Part shown: positions 16,527 to 21,750 of the stretch, piece after piece
Position numbering within the stretch: the stretch's first letter is position 1
How the letters are laid out: every line of letters starts with the position of its first letter
NCBI GenBank assembly: GCA_002693605.1
Contig: NZQO01000136.1
Span: 1-21,750 of the forward strand
Origin: Flavobacteriaceae bacterium
GTDB lineage: Bacteria > Bacteroidota > Bacteroidia > Flavobacteriales > Flavobacteriaceae
Length of the DNA: 21,750 nucleotides
Direction of reading: 5' to 3'
Position numbers and translations under genes: made by a program
Notes under the pieces: generated by a model
Databases searched by the model: none
Told to the model about the DNA's origin: nothing
The model's input: only the letters and a program-made list of their open reading frames with translations

Positions 16527-16540
16527 TTTGGGTATCACCC

Positions 16541-16572
16541 AAAAAAAAGCCGGCTAGTGCCGGCTTTTTTTT
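16541..16572. terminator. Bidirectional rho-independent terminator
   Basis: Eight A bases, GCCGGC, a four-base loop (TAGT), GCCGGC and eight T bases form a perfect 14-bp stem. It lies between the convergent surface-protein and lpdA genes and can serve both strands. Confidence 0.95.
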
Positions 16573-16587
16573 ATTCTCAATAGTTTT

Positions 16588-17994
16588 TTAGCTATGCAGC
16601 GCCCTATCGTCGGTCGCAGCAAGGGCAGCTTCCTTAATGGCTTCGGCATAGGTTGGGTGCGCGTGGCTCATTCGAGCGATATCTTCGGCACTCGCCCTAA
16701 ACTCCATCGCTGTTACCGCCTCGGCGATCAAATCGGCTGCGCGGGCTCCCACTATGTGGACACCTAGCACTTCATCTGTCTTCTTATCGGCAAGGATCTT
16801 CACGAAGCCGTCAATATCGCCGCTGGCGCGGCTTCTTCCCAACGCGCGCATTGAAAATTGACCGGTTTTATAAGCGATATCCTCTTCCTTGAGCTGTTCT
16901 TCGGTTTTCCCTACCGAGGCCACCTCGGGCCACGTATATACCACACCTGGTATCAGGTTATAGTCAATATGCGGTTTCTGTCCGGCAATAGTTTCGGCCA
17001 CGAAAACGCCTTCTTCCTCGGCCTTATGCGCCAACATTGCCCCCCGAACCACATCGCCTATAGCATAGATGTTTTGGACGTTGGTCTGCATATGCTCGTT
17101 TACAGCTACCTGGCCGCGCTCGTTCAGCTTAACGCCAGCATTTTCGACTTTTAGGCCATCGGTAAATGGTCTGCGCCCTACCGCTACCAAACAGTAATCG
17201 CCACTTAGCGTAACTTCCTTGTCCTTCTTATCGGTTGCGGTTATGGTTACCTCGTCTCCTTTTCGCGCTACTTTCGAAACCTTGTGCGAAACGTAAAACT
17301 TAACACCCTGTTTCTTCATTACCTTGGTCAATTCCTTGCTCTGTGCAGCATCCATCGTGGGAATGATCCTATCCATATATTCAACTACCGAAACCTCAGC
17401 GCCCAGACGACGATACACTTGACCCAACTCCAGGCCAATTACGCCACCGCCTATGACCACCATATGCCTGGGTATTTCCTTCAAGGAAAGTGCCTCGGTA
17501 GAGGTGATAATGCGCTCCTTGTCTATTTTTATAAAAGGTAATGTAGCGGGCTTGCTTCCGGTGGCGATGATAATATGTTTCGCCTCGATGGTTTGATCGT
17601 CCTTCCCTTCGGAAGAAATCACGACCGTATTTTTATCATTGAAAGTCCCAACACCCTGAAGTACATCGATACTGTTCTTGTCCATCAAGTATTCAATGCC
17701 CTTGGTGTTCTGCTCAACAACCGAAGCCTTTCGCTCGATCATTTTCTTAAAATTCAACTTAATATCGCCAGGAATTTCAATACCGTGGTCCTCAAAGTGC
17801 TTTAGGGCATCTTCATAATGGTGGGACGAATCGAGCAACGCCTTGCTGGGAATGCAGCCCACGTTTAGGCAGGTGCCCCCCAGGGTATTGTATTTTTCGA
17901 TGATCGCTGTCTTCATACCCAATTGGGCACAACGAATGGCGGCTACGTACCCCCCAGGGCCCGAACCGATTACGGCAACATCATATTTTGACAT
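16588..17994 (-). CDS. lpdA: Dihydrolipoyl dehydrogenase (E3)
   Basis: 468 residues from the ATG at 17994, a normal length. The frame can be extended by ten codons to 18024, but those residues (MPLQYKKNNS) precede the conserved start MSKYDVAVIGSGPGGYVAA and would overlap the predicted promoter. FAD-binding GSGPGGY is at 10-16, with the redox disulfide Cys42/Cys47 (GGTCLNVGCIPSKAL). The NAD-binding motif is VVIGGGVIGLELGQVYRRLGAEV, the second FAD motif is NIYAIGDV, and the active-site pair is His446-Glu451 (HAHPTYAEA). It reoxidises lipoamide in pyruvate and 2-oxoglutarate dehydrogenase or the glycine cleavage system. No E1 or E2 gene is nearby, so it is probably a shared E3. Confidence 0.97.
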   Translation of the reverse strand: MSKYDVAVIGSGPGGYVAAIRCAQLGMKTAIIEKYNTLGGTCLNVGCIPSKALLDSSHHYEDALKHFEDHGIEIPGDIKLNFKKMIERKASVVEQNTKGIEYLMDKNSIDVLQGVGTFNDKNTVVISSEGKDDQTIEAKHIIIATGSKPATLPFIKIDKERIITSTEALSLKEIPRHMVVIGGGVIGLELGQVYRRLGAEVSVVEYMDRIIPTMDAAQSKELTKVMKKQGVKFYVSHKVSKVARKGDEVTITATDKKDKEVTLSGDYCLVAVGRRPFTDGLKVENAGVKLNERGQVAVNEHMQTNVQNIYAIGDVVRGAMLAHKAEEEGVFVAETIAGQKPHIDYNLIPGVVYTWPEVASVGKTEEQLKEEDIAYKTGQFSMRALGRSRASGDIDGFVKILADKKTDEVLGVHIVGARAADLIAEAVTAMEFRASAEDIARMSHAHPTYAEAIKEAALAATDDRALHS

Positions 17995-18021
17995 GGAATT
18001 ATTTTTTTTGTATTGAAGGGG

Positions 18022-18052
18022 CAAAGGTACAAAGCAACTTTGTAGTTTGAAA
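18022..18052 (-). promoter_or_regulatory. Candidate promoter of lpdA
   Basis: On the minus strand TACCTTTG (18029-18022) matches TAnnTTTG. The triplet 19 bp upstream is TTC within TTTC, one base from the -33 consensus TTTG. Transcription would start about 20 bp before the ATG at 17994. Confidence 0.5.
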
Positions 18053-18070
18053 GTTTACGGGTTGGTAAGT

Positions 18071-18532
18071 TTATTCAAGGCTAAGTTGCGTAGTGTTTTT
18101 AACTTCGCTGATGCTGAACGAGCTTTGGGTACTGCCAATGTGGTTAAGCGTGGTAAGTTTGTTTACCATAAAGGACCGAAACTGCTTAATATCCCTAACT
18201 ACTACCTTAAGCAAGTAATCGTAATCGCCGCTTACATGGAAACACTCTAGCACCTCGGGCAACTGCGCCACCTCGGTCTCGAATTTAGTAAGGTACTCTT
18301 GCGAGTGCTGCACCAATTTTATATGGCAAAATACGGTAAAACTTTTCTGGACTTTCTCCTTGTCCAACAGGGCCACATAAGCACCAATAATTCCCTCGCG
18401 CTCTAGTTTCTTAACACGTTCAAATACAGCCGTGACCGAAAGATTGAGTTGGAGCGAAAGCTGCTTGGTGGTTTGCTTGGCATCCTGTTGCAACAGCAAC
18501 AGCAATTTTTTATCGGTCTGGTCCAGTTTCAT
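18071..18532 (-). CDS. Lrp/AsnC-family transcriptional regulator
   Basis: 153 residues, the standard size. An N-terminal winged helix-turn-helix (about 3-58, LDQTDKKLLLLLQQDAKQTTKQLSLQLNLS...) is followed by the C-terminal RAM domain, with the effector-binding GDYDYLLKVVVRD at 102-114. Members bind DNA as dimers or octamers and respond to amino acids. The gene is divergent from a methionine gamma-lyase-like gene with 157 bp between starts, the classic arrangement for a local regulator. The Pseudomonas pair mdeR/mdeA is a known example of an Lrp-type regulator beside a methionine gamma-lyase. Control of the neighbour and of itself is inferred from this layout. Confidence 0.93.
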   Translation of the reverse strand: MKLDQTDKKLLLLLQQDAKQTTKQLSLQLNLSVTAVFERVKKLEREGIIGAYVALLDKEKVQKSFTVFCHIKLVQHSQEYLTKFETEVAQLPEVLECFHVSGDYDYLLKVVVRDIKQFRSFMVNKLTTLNHIGSTQSSFSISEVKNTTQLSLE

Positions 18533-18579
18533 GGCGAAAATTTTTCGGAAAGATATCCATAATACCTCAATATTGCATC

Positions 18580-18646
18580 GAATAATCTAAAAAAGCTATA
18601 TAATTCAATAATATTTTCGGTTATATTGATACTAGGTTGAATAATC
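18580..18646. repeat. Direct repeat GAATAATC in the lrp/PLP-enzyme intergenic region
   Basis: GAATAATC occurs at 18580-18587 and 18639-18646, 59 bp apart. Each copy is followed closely by CTAA or ATCTAA. A related ATTCAATAAT lies between them at 18603-18612. The second copy overlaps the spacer of the forward promoter, as expected for a regulator site. Chance is possible in this AT-rich DNA. Confidence 0.35.
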
Positions 18647-18667
18647 ATCTAAGCCACATTACATTTG
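18637..18667 (+). promoter_or_regulatory. Promoter of the PLP-enzyme gene at 18690
   Basis: TTG at 18637-18639 and TACATTTG at 18660-18667 are separated by 20 bp, matching the Bacteroidota TTG/TAnnTTTG promoter. The predicted start of transcription is near 18672-18675, giving a leader of about 15-18 bases before the ATG. Confidence 0.7.
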
Positions 18668-18689
18668 GAGAAATATTAAAACCGAAACC

Positions 18690-19889
18690 ATGGCCTTTAA
18701 ACCAGCTGACAATATTCAAGATCTACAATACTTTGGCGAGTTCGGAGGGGTAAACCCCTCAATCTCCGATTCGTCGACATATACCTTCCTTTCTGCAAAA
18801 ACCATGTTCGACACCTTCGAGGGGAACGCAGATGGCTGTTATTTGTACTCGCGCCATTCCTCACCATCGAATCTCTATCTAGGCGAAGCCCTAGCGGCAA
18901 TGGAAGGTACCGAGACGGCCAACGTCGCGGCGACGGGAATGGGCGCCATCGTGCCCGCCCTATTGCAATTATGCAAGGCTGGCGATCACGTGGTTTCCAG
19001 CCGCACTATTTACGGCGGGACATACGCCTTCTTAAAAAACTTCGCCCCACGGCTCAATATTGCCACGGTATTTGTAGATATCACGAGCCTCGATGCCGTG
19101 GAAGCGGCCATTACTTCCAACACCAAGGTGTTATACTGCGAAAGCGTAAGCAACCCCCTCTTGGAAGTTGCCAATATCGAGGCCCTTTCTAAACTCGCGA
19201 AAAAGCACGGTCTTACCTTAATGGTAGACAATACGTTTTCGCCGCTGTCTATTTCGCCTGCCCGGCTTGGTGCCGATGTGGTACTTCACAGTCTTACCAA
19301 GTTCATTAACGGGAGCAGCGATACTATGGGCGGGGTTATGTGCGGTACCAAAGAATATATTAACGATCTGCGTAACGTAAATGATGGCGCGAGCATGTTG
19401 CTTGGCGCCTCTATGGACAGCCTTCGTGCGGCCTCTATCCTGAAAAATTTGCGCACGCTCCACATTCGCGTAAAGCAACACAGTAAGAACGCCCAGTATC
19501 TAGCTGAAAAATTCGAGGCTGACGGACTTAAAACCGTTTATCCCGGACTTTCATCTCACCCCAGTCACCAGCTTTTTACAAAAATGATGAACGCCGAATA
19601 TGGTTATGGGGGAATGATGACCGTTGATGTTGGATCAATAGATAAGGCGAATGAACTTATGGAGATGATGCAACACAAAAATTTAGGGTATCTGGCGGTG
19701 AGCCTTGGTTTTTACAAGACGCTATTCAGTGCACCCGGCAGCTCCACCTCTTCTGAAATTCCAGAGGAAGAGCAAAAGGAAATGGGCCTGAGCGATGGAT
19801 TAATCCGTTTTTCCATTGGTCTGGACAACGACATCGAGCGCACGTACGCCCTCATGCGAGATTGCATGGTACAGATTGGGGTACTCTAA
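18690..19889 (+). CDS. Cys/Met metabolism PLP-dependent enzyme, methionine gamma-lyase-like
   Basis: 399 residues, the usual size for the gamma-family of PLP enzymes. YSRHSSPSN (53-61) corresponds to the YSRxxNPT cofactor-binding loop. TGMGAI (82-87) contacts the PLP phosphate, VDNTFSPL (179-186) holds the Asp that pairs with the pyridine nitrogen, and HSLTKFINGSSDTMGG (200-215) carries the Schiff-base Lys204. Tyr108 of IYGGTYAF matches the catalytic Tyr. The next position but one, a Cys in Pseudomonas methionine gamma-lyase (YGC), is Gly110 here, so activity toward methionine is not assured. Cystathionine or homocysteine lyase and O-acylhomoserine sulfhydrylase are alternatives. It has its own promoter and lies opposite an Lrp-type regulator. 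The superfamily is certain; the reaction is not. Confidence 0.88.
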   Translation: MAFKPADNIQDLQYFGEFGGVNPSISDSSTYTFLSAKTMFDTFEGNADGCYLYSRHSSPSNLYLGEALAAMEGTETANVAATGMGAIVPALLQLCKAGDHVVSSRTIYGGTYAFLKNFAPRLNIATVFVDITSLDAVEAAITSNTKVLYCESVSNPLLEVANIEALSKLAKKHGLTLMVDNTFSPLSISPARLGADVVLHSLTKFINGSSDTMGGVMCGTKEYINDLRNVNDGASMLLGASMDSLRAASILKNLRTLHIRVKQHSKNAQYLAEKFEADGLKTVYPGLSSHPSHQLFTKMMNAEYGYGGMMTVDVGSIDKANELMEMMQHKNLGYLAVSLGFYKTLFSAPGSSTSSEIPEEEQKEMGLSDGLIRFSIGLDNDIERTYALMRDCMVQIGVL

Positions 19890-19904
19890 TACTTATTAGC
19901 CAAG

Positions 19905-19931
19905 AAAAAGCCCCCAAGTTGGGGGCTTTTT
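19905..19931. terminator. Bidirectional rho-independent terminator
   Basis: AAAAAGCCCCC (19905-19915) pairs perfectly with GGGGGCTTTTT (19921-19931) around a five-base loop. It lies between the convergent PLP-enzyme and surface-protein genes and has A/T tails on both sides. Confidence 0.95.
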
Positions 19932-19952
19932 AATATCAAATATGTTCGCTTG

Positions 19953-21200
19953 TTAGTCGGCCTTGATCAATTCTACCGTAAGAAACGTTCCATCGGCAAC
20001 GGTTTCAATATCCTTATTGTTAGGCGCATTCGTAAATACGCTTACTTGCTGCCAAGCGTCCAGATGCACTATTTTAGAAGCGGTCGCCGTAACAGTCTCA
20101 TTTTTCTTGAAATTTAAATAGGACGACGAACCTACGATCTCATTGCTGGAATTGTTGTGCGCCAGAAAGAATCTAATCTCGTGGGTACCCCCGTCCCTGG
20201 TGTTCACTGATACCGAATAAGTAACTCGGTACGTTCCGGAAACTTTTACCTGTGCAGCGTTATTTGAAGTATTCATATTTTCGGAAAGGGTCGTGGTGCC
20301 AAAATTAACGGCATTCCACGGGTTTAGGGATTGAGAGGAATTTGCCCTCATATCGACAAAGGCCGTTTCGATGGTAAGATCTTGCCAAGATGCATTTCCG
20401 TTCGCATCGCTGGTCAATATCTTTCCGGCGCCCTGTGTTCCGTCCTCAATCTGTACAGAGCCATTTTTCACTATTAGGTTTCCATCGGAAATCTTAACAT
20501 TTCCCTTTACTTCTACTTTTTCCGAAGGGTTAGCCACCCCAATTCCCACCTTGGTAGCCTCCCAGTTAGAAGAAGGGAGCGTATTTCCCAATATAACGGT
20601 GTTGGCCTGTGTGGCGGCAGCATCCTTACCAATTGCTACGGCGTTTTGCGCCGATGCACTTGCGTTTCTTCCTATGGCAACGCTGTTAAGCGCACTCGCT
20701 TGGCTATCCGAGCCCAGCGCCAGACCGTGGTTGTTATTGGCAGAAGCGTTCATTCCCATCGTTACTCCACCATTGGGATGAAATTGCGCCATCTCGGTAT
20801 TGTTAACCTTGAAAAGTAAGGGGTTCCAGTTGGTAGTTCCTAAAAATGCATTGGCGGCAACGGCATTTCCTTCCTGTGACCAACCTTCCGCATTACCACT
20901 TCCGCCCGCGCCCTCGGCAGTGTCAATCTGCGCCCAGTCGTTATTTCCGTAAAAATAAAAGCCCTTTTGGAAACCGTTGCCCTCATAGGTGTTATAAACA
21001 AGGAGGCCATCTACGGGATTTGCGATTGTCGGGTTACCATTTGCATCTAACAACGGCACACGAGGCATCAGGACACCTTTTGTGTCGGAAGCTATTTCCA
21101 GGATGCTCGAAGGATGTGGAGTTGTAGTGTTGATACCGACTTGTGAAAAGGCCGATAGGTTTACCAATAACAGTAGTGCGAAAGCGTAATAGAATTTCAT
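19953..21200 (-). CDS. Cell-surface protein with YadA-like head repeats and C1q/TNF-like C-terminus
   Basis: 415 residues from the ATG at 21200, chosen because it opens a clear signal peptide (MKFYYAFALLLLVNLSAFSQ); the frame extends 18 codons further, without support. The mature start QVGINTTTPHPSSILEI... GVLMPRVP is the common Bacteroidota surface-protein leader module. Residues 158-205 hold three exact 14-residue YadA head-type repeats with the (A/V)AIG or LALG core. VGIGVANPSEKVEVKGNVKI (218-237) repeats the leader motif. The last 135 residues (about 280-415) have the beta-strand pattern of a C1q/TNF jelly roll: SGTYRVTYSVSV, a charged EIRFFLAHNN, KIVHLDAWQQVSVFT and a final TFLTVELIK. 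Both modules normally trimerise, so the product is probably a trimeric fibre or adhesin. There is no YadA membrane anchor or T9SS tail, so how it attaches is unclear. Confidence 0.8.
   Translation of the reverse strand: MKFYYAFALLLLVNLSAFSQVGINTTTPHPSSILEIASDTKGVLMPRVPLLDANGNPTIANPVDGLLVYNTYEGNGFQKGFYFYGNNDWAQIDTAEGAGGSGNAEGWSQEGNAVAANAFLGTTNWNPLLFKVNNTEMAQFHPNGGVTMGMNASANNNHGLALGSDSQASALNSVAIGRNASASAQNAVAIGKDAAATQANTVILGNTLPSSNWEATKVGIGVANPSEKVEVKGNVKISDGNLIVKNGSVQIEDGTQGAGKILTSDANGNASWQDLTIETAFVDMRANSSQSLNPWNAVNFGTTTLSENMNTSNNAAQVKVSGTYRVTYSVSVNTRDGGTHEIRFFLAHNNSSNEIVGSSSYLNFKKNETVTATASKIVHLDAWQQVSVFTNAPNNKDIETVADGTFLTVELIKAD
20586..20729 (-). repeat. 14-residue YadA head-type repeats inside the surface-protein gene
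   Basis: Successive units begin HGLALG, NSVAIG, NAVAIG and NTVILG at residues 158, 172, 186 and 200. This is a strict 42-bp period with a partial fourth unit. The DNA copies have diverged, so this is a protein-level repeat. Confidence 0.8.
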
Positions 21201-21491
21201 AATATTCAATTTGGGACCACAAATGAAGGACATTTCTTTCAAGATTCTTAGCAAATCCTGATATATTCGATATTATGACAAACAAAATCGATGAAATGCA
21301 CACTTTCATTAAAAATGAATCGACAACGAACAATAAAACAACACCTTTTGCAAGGTGAATTTTAAACACTTCCGGGCAAGAGCGTCACATTCAACCCGTT
21401 AAGAAACTGTGTTGAATTGGTGCGGGTGATTCTATTTGCATACCATTTTGCAAAATCGTAACATTACATTCGAAAATATAGAAATCACCAG
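21201..21491. other. 291-bp divergent intergenic region before nhaC
   Basis: AT-rich, with no supported gene. It should hold promoters for the surface-protein gene (minus) and the antiporter gene (plus), but I find no strict TAnnTTTG on either strand; TACATTCG at 21465 is the nearest plus-strand match. It contains small inverted repeats at 21342-21357 (CACCTT/AAGGTG, four-base loop) and 21445-21456. Confidence 0.5.
21445..21456. promoter_or_regulatory. 12-bp palindrome ATTTTGCAAAAT upstream of nhaC
   Basis: A perfect palindrome 36 bp before the predicted ATG of the antiporter gene. It could be an operator, but is short and AT-rich. Confidence 0.25.
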
Positions 21492-21750
21492 ATGCAAAGC
21501 GATAAGATAGACCCGAAAACTCCAAAAGACGAGAAGATTGTTGAAAACAGGGAACTGAACATATGGGAAGCACTCATTCCCGTTTTCGCCTTGGTCGCTA
21601 TGTTGTTTTACAACGTTTTCTTTGCCTTTGGCGACGATGCCCTTAGTGGAAGCAATCAGTTTATACTCTTACTGGGAGCTGCGGTTGCCGCGATCGTTGG
21701 GTTTTTTAACAAGGTAGGTTTCGACCAAATGATCGAGGAAGTGGCCGAAA
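21492..21750 (+). CDS. nhaC: NhaC-family Na+/H+ antiporter, N-terminal part (cut by window edge)
   Basis: The ATG at 21492 opens a frame that runs to the window edge (86 codons). After a charged cytoplasmic start (MQSDKIDPKTPKDEKIVENR) comes ELNIWEALIPVFALVAMLFYN, the first membrane helix and signature start of NhaC antiporters. A loop with Gly-Asp-Asp and a second helix (QFILLLGAAVAAIVGFFN) follow, then FDQMIEEVAE. The protein should exchange sodium for protons across the inner membrane, in keeping with a salt-exposed, probably marine bacterium. Only about a fifth of the expected length is visible. Confidence 0.8.
   Translation, partial: MQSDKIDPKTPKDEKIVENRELNIWEALIPVFALVAMLFYNVFFAFGDDALSGSNQFILLLGAAVAAIVGFFNKVGFDQMIEEVAE

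Noticed and set aside
17995..18024. Ten-codon N-terminal extension of lpdA
   Set aside because: The extra residues have no counterpart in the family and would overlap the TACCTTTG promoter element; the ATG at 17994 fits the conserved start.
21342..21357. CACCTT-TTGC-AAGGTG hairpin as a terminator
   Set aside because: Six-base stem without a T tract, located between two divergent genes where no transcript needs to end.
1..21750. CRISPR array, tRNA or rRNA gene, insertion sequence, prophage or integron
   Set aside because: No regularly spaced DNA repeats, cloverleaf or rRNA-like segments, transposase or integrase motifs, or terminal inverted repeats were found by reading; gene-free gaps are short and explained by promoters and terminators.

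Overview
The window looks like chromosome from a member of the Bacteroidota, most likely the Flavobacteriaceae. Three things point there: a secreted protease with a type IX secretion C-terminal tail, several matches to the Bacteroidota -7 promoter element TAnnTTTG, and surface proteins opening with the 'QVGIgTT.P' segment typical of this group. I cannot name genus or species. I saw no tRNA, rRNA, CRISPR array, insertion sequence or prophage gene.

Layout. 1-968 (minus): start of a sensor histidine kinase, cut by the window edge, preceded by a multi-pass membrane protein of unknown function. 1164-3638 (minus): subtilisin-like protease with a T9SS tail, followed by a clear terminator. 3719-8134 (minus): sugar operon in the order pfkA, gap, a GlcNAc-kinase-like gene (BadF/BadG fold), pgi. 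8135-8453: the longest gene-free stretch, holding inverted and repeated motifs and a terminator hairpin. 8454-13161 (minus): operon SatD-like gene, DUF3307-like membrane gene, tilS, dsbD. 13253-15090 (minus): NADPH-dependent FMN reductase and pabB. 15344-16526 (plus): surface protein broken by an apparent one-base insertion. 16588-17994 (minus): lpdA. 18071-18532 (minus) and 18690-19889 (plus): divergent pair of an Lrp/AsnC regulator and a methionine gamma-lyase-like PLP enzyme. 19953-21200 (minus): surface protein with YadA-like head repeats and a C1q/TNF-like C-terminus. 21492 to the edge (plus): start of an NhaC-type Na+/H+ antiporter.

How the genes work together. Four gene junctions are ATGA overlaps (GlcNAc kinase/pgi, tilS/dsbD, DUF3307/tilS, FMN reductase/pabB), which implies tight co-transcription and translational coupling. 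The pfkA-gap-kinase-pgi operon gathers upper and middle glycolysis with an amino-sugar kinase. The Lrp regulator probably controls the divergent sulfur-amino-acid lyase. Convergent gene pairs are separated by strong bidirectional terminators at 16541-16572 and 19905-19931.

The most unusual item is the SatD/DUF3307 pair. By eye, the SatD N-terminus follows the motif order of class III nucleotidyl cyclases, including both metal aspartates, and is fused to a DNA-binding-like helix-turn-helix. Its partner is a membrane protein with several His/Asp residues in or next to predicted membrane helices. I propose a signalling or regulatory pair of unknown function. This is inference, and the rest of the window is mostly ordinary core metabolism.
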